From the NCBI RefSeq assembly GCF_036016955.1, contig NZ_JAYWXI010000011.1, positions 1 through 64,000 of the forward strand: DNA of 64,000 nt, given 5' to 3'. Shown here one piece after another: positions 7,204 to 15,442 of the stretch. The number at the start of each line of letters is the position of its first letter. Position 1 is the stretch's first letter. Source of the stretch: JAYWXI01 sp036016955. Its GTDB lineage: Bacteria > Bacteroidota > Bacteroidia > Flavobacteriales > Weeksellaceae. The notes beneath the pieces are model-generated. The model saw only the letters and a list, made by a program, of their open reading frames with translations. It searched no databases and had not been told where the DNA came from. The position numbers were made by a program, and so were the translations under genes.

Positions 7204-8136
7204 TTAGATAACGTGATTTTCTTTCAGCAAAGATAAGGATTCGCCGAATGCATTGGCGTAGTTTACTTGGTGGATGTCGTTTTCTTTTCGGTACCAGGTG
7301 AGTTGTCTTTTGGCGAATCTTCGGGAGTTTTTCTTGATTTCTTCAATGGCGGTTTCCAAATCGGTTTTACCGTCGAAATAATCAAAAAGTTCGCTGTATC
7401 CTACGGTTTTTAGAGCGGTGAGATGACGGTAGGGTAGTAGGCTTTTCACTTCTTCCAGTAGCCCGTTTTCCATCATCAGATCCACCCTTTGGTTGATGCG
7501 CTGGTAGATGGTTTCCCTTGGGGCTTCGATGCCGATTCTCAGGGTTTTAAAAGGGCGCTGGGGTTGGGGCTTGGCAATCAGTTCGGAGTATTTTTCTCCG
7601 GTTTTCCAAATGACGTCGATGGCGCGGAGCAGCCGCCGCGGGTTTTGACGGTCGACAATGGCGTAATATTCGGCATCAAGGTTTTCCAAGAGGTTTTGGA
7701 GGGCTTCGATGCCTTCGGATTGCCAAAGGGTCAGTAGTTTTTCCTGATTTTCGGGGGTCGCTTCGGGAAGGTCGTTCAGGCCTTGAAGAACGGCTTTTTC
7801 GTACATCATGCTTCCGCCGACCATAATAACGGTGTCGTGGGTTTGGAAAAGGCTTTCGAGTCGGTTCAGGGCATCGGTTTCAAACTGCCCGATGGAATAA
7901 TAGTCGGTTACGGACAGGTGTCCGATGAAATGATGGGGAGCCTGCTGCTGTTCCTGTGGTGAAGGAGCGGCTGTCCCGATGGGCATTTCCTTAAAAAACT
8001 GACGGGAATCGCAGGAGAGTATTTCCGTACGGTAATGGCTGGCTAGTTCAATAGCCAGTTTGGTTTTACCAATTCCTGTGGTGCCCGATACCGAAACGAG
8101 TGTTTTCACATTGCAAATGTCCTGAATTTTCTTCAA
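7204..8136 (-). CDS. miaA: tRNA dimethylallyltransferase MiaA
   Basis: A 310-residue enzyme that transfers the dimethylallyl group of DMAPP to N6 of A37 in tRNAs reading UNN codons. Seen in the sequence: P-loop GTTGIGKT (18-25), the DSRQ motif (43-46) that contacts A37, the GTAAPSPQE loop with the following HHFIGHLSV segment, GGSMMYEKAVLQGL, and the C-terminal FAKRQLTWYRKE tRNA-binding signature. Full length for the family, with the expected start. It is 53 bp downstream of the DUF1232 gene. Confidence 0.97.
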   Translation of the reverse strand: MKKIQDICNVKTLVSVSGTTGIGKTKLAIELASHYRTEILSCDSRQFFKEMPIGTAAPSPQEQQQAPHHFIGHLSVTDYYSIGQFETDALNRLESLFQTHDTVIMVGGSMMYEKAVLQGLNDLPEATPENQEKLLTLWQSEGIEALQNLLENLDAEYYAIVDRQNPRRLLRAIDVIWKTGEKYSELIAKPQPQRPFKTLRIGIEAPRETIYQRINQRVDLMMENGLLEEVKSLLPYRHLTALKTVGYSELFDYFDGKTDLETAIEEIKKNSRRFAKRQLTWYRKENDIHQVNYANAFGESLSLLKENHVI

Positions 8137-8189
8137 TAAAAAAACCGCCTGAAAAGGTTTTGGCGGTTGGTTTGGGTTTATTTAGCGGA

Positions 8190-8531
8190 TTAGGGTTTTA
8201 CTTCTTCGGCCTCAATGGTGGTGATGCCCTTCTTTTTCAGGGCTTCCCACAGTAGGAATTTATCCACTTCGGCCATTAGTTTGGGGATGGTCAGGGCCAA
8301 AACGGCCAAGTCGTCCATGGAGCCGATGACGGGGACAAGGAACTCTGGTATCAGATCAATTGGGGAAATGACGTAGAGTAATCCCAGAATGGGGAGCACA
8401 ATGTCCAAGGTTTTTGCAGGGTAGTAGCCTTGTTTCCAAAGTTTTACCATGCGCCAAATGGCTGGGAGTTTTTGGATGAATCCTTTGTGTTTGATGGCTT
8501 CTTTTAGTACGTCGATTTTAGAATATTTCAT
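8190..8531 (-). CDS. YkvA-type DUF1232 membrane protein
   Basis: A 113-residue protein with the DUF1232 core: a hydrophobic segment VLPILGLLYVISPIDLIPEF in which the S-P-I-D-L-I-P signature is characteristic, followed by the G-S-M-D-D-L-A-V turn. Members are small, membrane-associated proteins of unknown function. It sits in the minus-strand aroC-to-thioredoxin run, with 82 bp to the upstream TlpA gene and 53 bp to miaA. Confidence 0.9.
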   Translation of the reverse strand: MKYSKIDVLKEAIKHKGFIQKLPAIWRMVKLWKQGYYPAKTLDIVLPILGLLYVISPIDLIPEFLVPVIGSMDDLAVLALTIPKLMAEVDKFLLWEALKKKGITTIEAEEVKP

Positions 8532-8613
8532 TGATTTGGAGATTGTTTTTCAGGCCTATTTTTGCAAAATGTGTTCCAAAGGAGAGCGGGGATGGTTTTA
8601 AAATGTGTTAAAG

Positions 8614-9144
8614 TCAGGGGGTTACACGATCAATGAAATTCAGACTTTCCTCGCTGTTCCAGTCTTTCGTAGCTTCTTCTTTTAGGAGGATGTGGCCGTT
8701 GGGCGCTAATAGAAAGGTAGTGGGGAAGACCTTGGGAAGCAGCTTGGCTTCGATGGGGCTTTCTGCGAGGTAGACGGGGGCGGTATAGCCGTTTTCTTCG
8801 ATGAACTTCTTTACGTCTTCTTCTTGATCCATCATGGCGATAAGGACGAAGTCCATTTGGTCTTTTCGGTTTTCGTAGAGTTTTTGGATGCTGGGCCATT
8901 CTTCCCTGCAAGGTTTGCACCAGGTGCCCCAAAAGTTTAGGAAAAGCACTTTTTTGCCTCGGAAGTTTTTGAGGTTGGTGCTGGTGGTGTTTAGGCCTTT
9001 GAGTTGGATGTCGTAAGCGGCTTCTTCTACGGTTACGGCGTTTTTGATTTCGGCAACGGGAAAAAATACATCTTTGACACCGGGAATAAAGAATACCCCT
9101 GCGACAAGGGCTAAAAGAGCAATATAAATAAGATTTTTTTTCAC
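8614..9144 (-). CDS. TlpA-family membrane-anchored thiol-disulfide reductase
   Basis: A 176-residue protein with an N-terminal hydrophobic helix (residues about 3-20) that acts as a signal anchor, then a thioredoxin fold with the active site F-W-G-T-W-C-K-P-C (Cys76 and Cys79). The F-P-T-T-F-L-L cis-Pro segment lies near residue 141. Expected role: reduction of disulfides in periplasmic proteins such as apocytochromes. The next upstream gene, 13 bp away, is another thioredoxin-fold protein. Confidence 0.9.
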   Translation of the reverse strand: MKKNLIYIALLALVAGVFFIPGVKDVFFPVAEIKNAVTVEEAAYDIQLKGLNTTSTNLKNFRGKKVLFLNFWGTWCKPCREEWPSIQKLYENRKDQMDFVLIAMMDQEEDVKKFIEENGYTAPVYLAESPIEAKLLPKVFPTTFLLAPNGHILLKEEATKDWNSEESLNFIDRVTP

Positions 9145-9157
9145 TTTGGGGGTTGTT

Positions 9158-9718
9158 TTAGATTAGATTGAGCAATTCTTCGATGACGTCCTTGCCTCGA
9201 TTTTTGGCGTAATAGATTTGCAGGTCGTTGTAGAAGGTTTCCCGAGGATAGCTATCAGGGTTTTCCTTGAATTTTTTTAGGAGAGCCGTGCCGTAAGCTG
9301 GTCTTGGTCCCCATACGTTTTTTACAGAAAAATCTTCATTGAGAAGGAGGATTTTGGGGATGGACTGGCTGCCGTTTGTTAAGAATTGGTCGATGAGCGA
9401 GTGGTCGCTATCGCGTAGAAAAATTTTGACAGGTATGCCTGCTGCTTCAAAAAAACAATGCACGGCAGGAACGGTGGCGCTGGCATCACCGCACCAAGGT
9501 TCGGCAATGATAAGAATTTTTCCCGAAATTTCTTTTTGTTTTAGGGCGGTTAGTTGTTCGGGGTCGGGTTTATAGGTTTTCAGGGTGCGTTCCATACGCT
9601 GGAGGCCCAAGAGGTAATAGTCCCGATGTTCGTCTTCGGGGGAAGGGTTCTGGGCTCTTGTTTGGGCAATGTTCAGATAGTCTTGAAAGGAAAGGGCTTT
9701 ATCCCAATAATTTTTCAT
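9158..9718 (-). CDS. Thioredoxin-family protein with W-C-G-D-A active site
   Basis: A 186-residue cytoplasmic protein of the thioredoxin-like group (Thioredoxin_9 type). In place of the W-C-G-P-C dithiol it has W-C-G-D-A at residues 75-79, leaving only one active-site Cys; this W-C-G-D variant is usual in the subgroup. The cis-Pro segment is Q-S-I-P-K-I-L-L-L, and a Y-x-R-E-T-F-Y-N-D-L-Q-I-Y-Y-A-K-N-R-G helical C-terminus is typical. Monothiol chemistry or a non-redox binding role is possible. It lies 26 bp downstream of aroC and 13 bp before the TlpA gene, so is probably cotranscribed with both. Confidence 0.85.
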   Translation of the reverse strand: MKNYWDKALSFQDYLNIAQTRAQNPSPEDEHRDYYLLGLQRMERTLKTYKPDPEQLTALKQKEISGKILIIAEPWCGDASATVPAVHCFFEAAGIPVKIFLRDSDHSLIDQFLTNGSQSIPKILLLNEDFSVKNVWGPRPAYGTALLKKFKENPDSYPRETFYNDLQIYYAKNRGKDVIEELLNLI

Positions 9719-9744
9719 GTTTTGTTTTTTAGAGGAGGATGAGG

Positions 9745-10806
9745 TTAGAGTTTCCGAATTTGATTGATTAAAAACAAATCGGCGATGACGAAAGCCGCTA
9801 GGTTTTCCACGATGGGGACGGCTCTAGGGAGAACGCAGGGATCGTGTCGGCCTTTGCCTTCCACGAGGATGGGATTTCCGTTTTTATCGAAACTTTCCTG
9901 TGGACGAAGGATGGTGGCTACGGGTTTGAAGGCTACGCGGAAATAGATGGTCATGCCGTTGGAAATTCCGCCTTGAATTCCGCCCGAAAGATTGGTTTTC
10001 GTGCTGAAATCGGCATTAAACAAGTCGTTGTGATCTTTTCCGGTCATTTTCGCCCCGCAAAATCCGCTGCCATATTCGAAGCCTTTGGCGGCGTTAATGT
10101 TCATCATGGCTTTGGCCAGTTCGGCTTGCAGTTTTCCGAATACGGGTTCGCCAATACCGGCGGGGACGCCTTTGATGACACAGGTGATGGTGCCGCCTAT
10201 GGTGTTTCCTTCTTTTTTGACGGCTTTTATTTTTTCGGTCATTTTTCGGGCGGTGTCTTCGTCGGGACAGCGGACGTCGTTGAGGTCAATTTTGGACAGG
10301 TCGAGCTGCTGGTAGGGTTTCTCGCAAAAAATATCGCCGACGGAGGATACATATGCATGAAACTCGATGTCCTTGGGCAGGATCTGTCTGGCAAGTGCGC
10401 CGGCAGCCACCCAGTTTATGGTTTCTCTGGCGGACGATTTACCGCCGCCGCGGTGATCTCTCCATCCGAATTTTTGGTCGTAGGTAAAATCGGCGTGGGA
10501 GGGACGGTAGTGGTCTTTCAGGTGATCGTAATCTTTGGATTTTTGGTTTTCGTTTTCAATGATAAATCCAATGGGGGTTCCTGTGGTTTTTCCCTCGAAA
10601 ATCCCTGACAGAAAGCGGATGGTATCGCTTTCCTTTCTTTGGGTAACCAAAGCGCTTTGTCCGGGTTTGCGCCGGTCCAATTGGTGTTGAACGGCCTGAA
10701 GGTCGACCTGGAGGCCTGCGGGAAAATTGGTGATAATGCCACCGTAGGCGGCGCCATGGCTTTCGCCAAAGGTGGATAGGGTTAAAAAATGACCAAGTGT
10801 GAACAT
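9745..10806 (-). CDS. aroC: Chorismate synthase
   Basis: A 353-residue enzyme converting 5-enolpyruvylshikimate-3-phosphate to chorismate with reduced FMN as catalyst. Family signatures are all present: the start G-H-x-L-x-L-S-T-F-G-E-S-H-G, R-P-S-H-A-D-F-T-Y, G-G-G-K-S-S-A-R-E-T-I, the G-S-G-F-C-G-A-K-M-T-G-K segment, G-G-I-Q-G-G-I-S-N-G-M and R-H-D-P-C-V-L-P-R-A-V-P. Length is normal. It heads the minus-strand run toward the thioredoxin-fold genes, miaA and DUF1232. A TAnnTTTG element ends only four bases before the ATG, so the transcript may be almost leaderless. Confidence 0.98.
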   Translation of the reverse strand: MFTLGHFLTLSTFGESHGAAYGGIITNFPAGLQVDLQAVQHQLDRRKPGQSALVTQRKESDTIRFLSGIFEGKTTGTPIGFIIENENQKSKDYDHLKDHYRPSHADFTYDQKFGWRDHRGGGKSSARETINWVAAGALARQILPKDIEFHAYVSSVGDIFCEKPYQQLDLSKIDLNDVRCPDEDTARKMTEKIKAVKKEGNTIGGTITCVIKGVPAGIGEPVFGKLQAELAKAMMNINAAKGFEYGSGFCGAKMTGKDHNDLFNADFSTKTNLSGGIQGGISNGMTIYFRVAFKPVATILRPQESFDKNGNPILVEGKGRHDPCVLPRAVPIVENLAAFVIADLFLINQIRKL

Positions 10807-10810
10807 GGTA

Positions 10811-10818
10811 CAAAGGTA
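10811..10818 (-). promoter_or_regulatory. Bacteroidota -7 element (TACCTTTG) for aroC
   Basis: TACCTTTG on the minus strand, four bases upstream of the aroC ATG. A convincing TTG/TTTG -33 element at the usual spacing is not visible, so this is a candidate only. Confidence 0.5.
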
Positions 10819-10881
10819 ATGAATAATCGCAAGTTGAGAAGTGCGTGCATTCGGGTTTTTACGGCAAGGAGGAAAATAAAA

Positions 10882-10906
10882 AAAAGCAGACTTTAAGACT
10901 GCTTTT
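10882..10906 (-). terminator. Terminator downstream of the DUF3108 gene
   Basis: Perfect 8-bp stem (10882-10889 with 10899-10906) and a 9-nt loop. Read on the minus strand it follows the DUF3108 stop codon and is followed by a T-rich stretch. Confidence 0.7.
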
Positions 10907-10925
10907 GATTGGGTATAAAGGGAGG

Positions 10926-11696
10926 TTATTTTTTGAAGTTCAGCGGGTACATTACGTTGCTGTATTGTTCAAGACTGGCTTTCATGGAGCCGACGGCCAA
11001 TTCGGCTTTCATGGCTACGGGGACGCGGTTTTTGTCGTTGCTCACCCACATGGTAACGCCTTCTTTGGCTTTGAAAACCCTTCCGCTCATCACCATCGGA
11101 GTGATTTTGAAACAGTTGATGGTGCCGAATTTGGTTTTAACGTCCTCGGTGCCGTCCACCCGAAGTTGGAAGGGAAACATTTCGTCGTCGATCCATACGT
11201 TTAGGCGAATGTTTTTGCCGACTCTCAATTCCGTAGCGTCCAGTCCGCGCAGATGATAGAAAGCGGAAAGCATATCTTGGAGTCCGTTTACGGTATTGAT
11301 CTTCTTGGGAGCGTTTTTCGGATTTTTTTTGTCAGTCAGGATAAGAGTGTTGTTTTGCTGGTCGAAAGCGGCTTGAAGGTGCTGGCTGTAGCTGCCTTCT
11401 TTGACGTTTCTCACGTAAAAACTCGGAAGTCCGTTGTTCAGATTGATATAGCTTTCGTAAAGGTCCTCCACCTTAAAAAAAGTACGCACGGCACCGGTTG
11501 TTCGTCCTACGCCTTTAACATAGAGGTGAGGGATGTTTTTATAATTGGTTTTTAAGGTGCTCAGCGTGGCGGTTCCGGCATTTAACGGACCGTAGTGAAT
11601 GCGGTAGTGCAGGGTTTCTCCGGACTTAATGTTGTTGAGTTGGGCGAACGTCCCTACTCCGATGAGAATGCCAAAAAAGAGAATTAGTTTTTTCAT
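10926..11696 (-). CDS. DUF3108 domain-containing exported protein
   Basis: A 256-residue protein with a signal peptide (MKKLILFFGILIGVGTFA, cleaved near Gln19). The mature protein fits DUF3108: GETLHYRIHYGPLNAGTATLS near the N-terminus, a central K-K-I-N-T-V-N-G-L-Q-D-M-L-S-A-F-Y-H-L-R segment, and the late G-V-T-M-W-V-S-N-D-K-N-R-V-P-V motif. These proteins are predicted beta-rich envelope proteins of unknown function. It stands alone with its own terminator and is transcribed away from the ferredoxin reductase gene. Confidence 0.85.
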   Translation of the reverse strand: MKKLILFFGILIGVGTFAQLNNIKSGETLHYRIHYGPLNAGTATLSTLKTNYKNIPHLYVKGVGRTTGAVRTFFKVEDLYESYINLNNGLPSFYVRNVKEGSYSQHLQAAFDQQNNTLILTDKKNPKNAPKKINTVNGLQDMLSAFYHLRGLDATELRVGKNIRLNVWIDDEMFPFQLRVDGTEDVKTKFGTINCFKITPMVMSGRVFKAKEGVTMWVSNDKNRVPVAMKAELAVGSMKASLEQYSNVMYPLNFKK

Positions 11697-11839
11697 GCGG
11701 TTATTTTTACAAAAACGTTGCCAAATTACGAATTTGTAGTTTATGCGGGGTGGGGTTTATTCGGTTTTTATGATTTTTTTTGAATCTTTTTAGGGGGAAT
11801 AGGTGATCTTTGTTACCGTGGGGGTTGTTATATTTTTAT

Positions 11840-11847
11840 TAAATTTG
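11840..11847 (+). promoter_or_regulatory. Bacteroidota -7 element (TAAATTTG)
   Basis: TAAATTTG matches TAnnTTTG and lies 40 nt upstream of the ferredoxin-NADP reductase ATG. The -33 region is ambiguous. Confidence 0.5.
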
Positions 11848-11887
11848 TCGCTTACAAATTATTAACAACAAAGCATTTATTTAGGTC

Positions 11888-12940
11888 ATGATTACAACAG
11901 ACTTATTGATTATAGGGGCAGGGCCTACGGGGCTTTTTGCCGTTTTTGAAGCAGGATTGCTCAAAATGAAGTGTCATCTTATCGATGCACTGCCTCAGCC
12001 TGGAGGACAACTGGCGGAGCTTTATCCGAAAAAGCCGATCTTTGATATTCCGGGGTATCCCAGTATCAATGCGGGCGAACTTATTGATAATTTGATGGAG
12101 CAGATTAAGCAGTTTCAGCCGGGGTTTACGTTGGCAGAAACGGCGGTGAGCCTTGAAAAAATAGATGAAGAGTGGTTTGAGGTTGTAACTAATAAGGGCA
12201 CGGTTCATCGAGCAAAGGCGGTGGCGATAGCCGGAGGATTAGGGACTTTTGAACCTAGGAAGCCTGATTTGGCTAATCTGTCCGACTACGAGGAGAAGGG
12301 CGTGGAGTATTTCGTGAAGGATCCCGAGGTGTTCCGGGATAAGCGTATTGTGATTGCGGGCGGTGGCGATAGTGCCTTGGATTGGTCGATTTTTTTGGCG
12401 GATGTGGCCAAGGAGGTGACCTTGGTGCATCGTAGAAATGAATTTCGTGGGGCTTTGGATTCGGTGGAGAAGGTTCAGCGTTTGAAAAACGAAGGGCGAA
12501 TTAACTTGATTACGCCGGCGGAAGTGGTAGAGCTTAAAGGTGAAGGGCGTATCGAGGCGATTACGATTGAGAAAGAGGGCGAGTCTTTCGATGTGGAGAC
12601 GGATTATTTTATTCCTTTGTTTGGGCTTACGCCGAAGCTGGGCGAGCTGGCAAATTGGGGGCTCGAAATCGAAAAAAATGCCATTGTGGTGAATAACGCT
12701 TTGGACTATCAAACCAATATTGAAGGGGTTTATGCTATTGGAGATATCAATACTTACCCCGGAAAACTGAAGTTGATTCTCTGCGGGTTTCATGAGGCGA
12801 CACTGATGTGTCAGAGTGTTTATCAGCGTTTGAACCCTGGGAAGAAGTACGTTTTGAAATACACGACAGTGAGTGGAGTGGATGGGTTTGACGGTAGCCG
12901 TAAGGAAGCCGAAAAAGCCGTTGTGAAAAAGATAGATTAG
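11888..12940 (+). CDS. Ferredoxin-NADP reductase, thioredoxin-reductase type
   Basis: A 350-residue flavoprotein. The FAD-binding G-A-G-P-T-G motif is at residues 10-15, the NADP-binding region has IAGGGDSALDW, and the C-terminal G-D-I-N-T-Y-P-G-K-L-K-L-I segment binds the flavin. The Q-P-G-G-Q-L-A-E-L-Y-P-K-K-x-I-F-D-I-P-G-Y block identifies the TrxR-like FNR group (EC 1.18.1.2) rather than true thioredoxin reductase, which would carry a C-x-x-C that is missing here. Electron flow is NADPH to FAD to ferredoxin. The 2Fe-2S ferredoxin gene follows after 37 bp and is the obvious partner. Confidence 0.9.
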   Translation: MITTDLLIIGAGPTGLFAVFEAGLLKMKCHLIDALPQPGGQLAELYPKKPIFDIPGYPSINAGELIDNLMEQIKQFQPGFTLAETAVSLEKIDEEWFEVVTNKGTVHRAKAVAIAGGLGTFEPRKPDLANLSDYEEKGVEYFVKDPEVFRDKRIVIAGGGDSALDWSIFLADVAKEVTLVHRRNEFRGALDSVEKVQRLKNEGRINLITPAEVVELKGEGRIEAITIEKEGESFDVETDYFIPLFGLTPKLGELANWGLEIEKNAIVVNNALDYQTNIEGVYAIGDINTYPGKLKLILCGFHEATLMCQSVYQRLNPGKKYVLKYTTVSGVDGFDGSRKEAEKAVVKKID

Positions 12941-12977
12941 AAAAAAAATACCGTTAACGAAAAGAAAGGGCTAAGTT

Positions 12978-13310
12978 ATGGGAGATATAACACTTAAAAT
13001 AAAGGATCGGGAAGGAGTGACGCACGAGGTGGCGGCGCCTACGGATATGTCGATGAATTTAATGGAGGTAGTGCGGGCTTACGAGTTGGCCGAGGAAGGT
13101 ACGGTTGGCGTTTGTGGCGGGATGGCGATGTGTGCTTCTTGTCAGGTTTATGTCGGCCGTGGGGCGGAACTTTTGTCTCCGATGGGTGACGAGGAGGAGG
13201 CCATGTTGGCGGAAGCCTTTCATGTTAAATCGAATTCCCGTTTGGGCTGTCAGATTCCTATGACGGACGAGATTGATGGCTTGGAGGTGGAGTTGGCGCC
13301 TTATCCGTAA
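12978..13310 (+). CDS. Adrenodoxin-type 2Fe-2S ferredoxin
   Basis: A 110-residue protein with the cluster ligands Cys46, Cys52, Cys55 and Cys91 in a C-x5-C-x2-C...C arrangement typical of the vertebrate/adrenodoxin (ISC fdx, putidaredoxin) type. Acidic residues around the cluster (ELAEEG, GDEEEAML) suit docking to a basic reductase surface. It follows the ferredoxin-NADP reductase gene and is followed by a clear terminator, so the two form a closed two-gene redox module; possible end users are P450s, desaturases or Fe-S assembly, none of which is adjacent. Confidence 0.92.
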   Translation: MGDITLKIKDREGVTHEVAAPTDMSMNLMEVVRAYELAEEGTVGVCGGMAMCASCQVYVGRGAELLSPMGDEEEAMLAEAFHVKSNSRLGCQIPMTDEIDGLEVELAPYP

Positions 13311-13340
13311 GAGTTGTTTGGTAAGGAAGTAATCTAACGG

Positions 13341-13368
13341 GCCTGAAGATTTTTCTTCGGGCTTTTTT
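13341..13368 (+). terminator. Terminator after the ferredoxin gene
   Basis: Nine-base-pair stem with one G-T pair (13341-13349 with 13354-13362) and a short loop, followed by a T run. Confidence 0.8.
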
Positions 13369-13478
13369 GTTGGTCTTGGTTTTGTTTTGGGAATACTGTT
13401 GGTAGGTTGTTAAAAATCAAAACATTAAGTTCTGGTTAATCTTCGGGGGAACGGCTTCCATCTTCCAATCTTTTTTTC

Positions 13479-13486
13479 TACTTTTG
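13479..13486 (+). promoter_or_regulatory. Bacteroidota -7 element (TACTTTTG) for typA
   Basis: TACTTTTG ends 19 nt before the typA ATG and matches TAnnTTTG. Confidence 0.6.
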
Positions 13487-13505
13487 CATCCGTCAAAAAC
13501 CTTTT

Positions 13506-15314
13506 ATGCAAAACATCAGAAACATTGCGATTATTGCGCACGTAGACCACGGTAAAACGACCTTGGTTGATAAAATTATTCATGCCACCAACATTTTCAG
13601 GGAGAATCAGGAAAGTGGCGAATTGATTATGGATAACAATGATTTGGAGAGAGAAAGGGGAATCACGATTCTTTCCAAAAACATATCCGTAACCTATAAG
13701 GACACGAAAATCAACGTTATCGATACACCGGGGCACGCCGATTTTGGAGGCGAAGTGGAGCGTGTTTTGAAGATGGCGGATGGGGTTTTGCTATTGGTGG
13801 ACGCTTTCGAGGGGCCGATGCCTCAGACCCGTTTCGTGCTTCATAAAGCGTTGGAATTGGGGTTGAAACCGATTGTGGTGATCAACAAAGTGGATAAGGA
13901 AAACTGTCGTCCGGACGAAGTTCACGATAATGTATTTGATTTGTTCTTTAATCTTGATGCGACGGAGGAACAGTTGGATTTTCCGACATTTTACGGTTCG
14001 TCCAAGCAAGGGTGGTTCAATACGTCCTTAGAGCCGACGGATAATATTCTTCCTTTGCTGGATGGGATTTTGCAATACGTGCCGGAGCCTAAAGTGGAGG
14101 AGGGTAACTTGCAGATGCAGATTACTTCGTTGGATTATTCCTCGTTCCTTGGGCGGATTGCCGTAGGGAAAGTAACCCGCGGAAACGTTAAAGAAGGGCA
14201 ATGGATTGGCTTGTCTCAAGAGAATGGCAACATTTTGAAGGGTAAGGTTAAAGAGCTTTACGTCTTTGAAGGGTTGGGTAAGAAAAAAGTGCAGGAGGTT
14301 CAGGCTGGCGATATTTGTGCGATTGTTGGTTTTGATGCGTTTCAGATTGGGGATACGTTTGTGGATTTGGAAAACCCGGAGCCTCTTAGCCGTTTGTCCA
14401 TTGATGAGCCTACGCTTAACATGACGTTTTCCATTAATAATTCTCCGTTTTTTGGCAAGGATGGTAAGTATGTGACATCCAATCATTTGAAGGAGCGTTT
14501 GGAGAAAGAATTAGAGAAAAATTTGGCTTTGCGGGTGGAACAGACGGAGGATGCCAATACGTTTTTGGTTTTTGGACGGGGGATTCTCCACCTTTCGGTT
14601 TTGATCGAAACGATGAGACGGGAAGGGTATGAGATGACCATCGGTCAGCCTCAGGTAATTTTGCGTGAGGTGGATGGGGAGAAATGCGAACCGTACGAAT
14701 CTATGGTGGTGGATGTTCCGGAGGAGTATGCTTCCCGTGTGATTGATTTGGCTACTCAGCGTAAAGGGGATTTGCATATTATGGAGACTAAAGGAGAAAT
14801 GCAGCATTTGGAGTTCGAGATTCCTTCTCGGGGGCTGATAGGTTTGCGTTCTCAAATGCTTACGGCTACGGCGGGCGAGGCGATTATGGCGCACCGTTTT
14901 GCGGAATACAAACCTTTTAAAGGGGCGATACCGGGTAGAAACAATGGGGTTTTGATTGCCAAGAACCAAGGTCAAGGAACGGCTTATTCTATCGAGAAAT
15001 TACAAGATAGAGGGCGTTTCTTTGTGGATCCGGGAGAAGAGGTTTATGCGGGTATGATTGTTGGGGAACAGAATAAACCTGGCGATTTGGTTGTGAATAT
15101 TGTGGAAGGCAAACAGCTTAATAACATGCGTGCGGCGGGTAAGGATAAGGATGGTAATATTGCGCCTAAGATCCAAATGTCTTTGGAGGAATGCATGGAG
15201 TATATTCAGGCAGATGAATGCATTGAGGTTACGCCTAACTTTATCCGTATGCGGAAGAAAATTTTGGCGGAAGAAGACCGTAAAAGAGCCGAAAGAATGG
15301 CCAAATCGGAATAA
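13506..15314 (+). CDS. typA: Ribosome-associated GTPase TypA/BipA
   Basis: A 602-residue translational GTPase of normal length. Domain order: G domain with AHVDHGKTT (residues 11-19), the R-E-R-G-I-T-I-L switch I, D-T-P-G-H-A-D-F (G3) and N-K-V-D (G4); then EF-Tu domain II, an EF-G-like domain III/V region with G-R-G-I-L-H-L-S-V, and the BipA-specific C-terminal domain containing L-I-G-L-R-S-Q-M-L-T-A-T and Y-S-I-E-K-L-Q-D-R-G. It binds 70S ribosomes and affects assembly and stress adaptation. Single-gene unit with its own promoter and a strong terminator. Confidence 0.97.
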   Translation: MQNIRNIAIIAHVDHGKTTLVDKIIHATNIFRENQESGELIMDNNDLERERGITILSKNISVTYKDTKINVIDTPGHADFGGEVERVLKMADGVLLLVDAFEGPMPQTRFVLHKALELGLKPIVVINKVDKENCRPDEVHDNVFDLFFNLDATEEQLDFPTFYGSSKQGWFNTSLEPTDNILPLLDGILQYVPEPKVEEGNLQMQITSLDYSSFLGRIAVGKVTRGNVKEGQWIGLSQENGNILKGKVKELYVFEGLGKKKVQEVQAGDICAIVGFDAFQIGDTFVDLENPEPLSRLSIDEPTLNMTFSINNSPFFGKDGKYVTSNHLKERLEKELEKNLALRVEQTEDANTFLVFGRGILHLSVLIETMRREGYEMTIGQPQVILREVDGEKCEPYESMVVDVPEEYASRVIDLATQRKGDLHIMETKGEMQHLEFEIPSRGLIGLRSQMLTATAGEAIMAHRFAEYKPFKGAIPGRNNGVLIAKNQGQGTAYSIEKLQDRGRFFVDPGEEVYAGMIVGEQNKPGDLVVNIVEGKQLNNMRAAGKDKDGNIAPKIQMSLEECMEYIQADECIEVTPNFIRMRKKILAEEDRKRAERMAKSE

Positions 15315-15338
15315 GACTACGGGATGTGAATTTCCTGT

Positions 15339-15369
15339 TAGCCATTGCAAAACGCAATGGCTATTTTTT
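15339..15369 (+). terminator. Terminator after typA
   Basis: Perfect 10-bp stem (15339-15348 with 15354-15363) with a 5-nt loop followed by seven T residues. Confidence 0.9.
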
Positions 15370-15402
15370 TGCTGTTTTTTTTTAACAAAACCGTAACCTT
15401 TG

Positions 15403-15438
15403 TTTTGACGGGAATTTAGGGCTTAGCTTTTAAATTCG
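15403..15438 (+). promoter_or_regulatory. Candidate promoter of the phosphoesterase locus
   Basis: TTTTG at 15403-15407 and TAAATTCG at 15431-15438 (one mismatch to TAnnTTTG) are 23 nt apart, 4 nt before the ATG of the metallophosphoesterase pseudogene. A weak candidate. Confidence 0.35.
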
Positions 15439-15442
15439 CGGT

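Noticed and set aside
9844..10608. 254-codon plus-strand frame
   Set aside because: Entirely antisense to aroC with Phe/Gly-rich low-complexity translation; a shadow of the coding strand.
12041..12060. True thioredoxin reductase for the gene at 11888-12940
   Set aside because: No redox C-x-x-C in the NADPH domain, and a ferredoxin gene follows directly.
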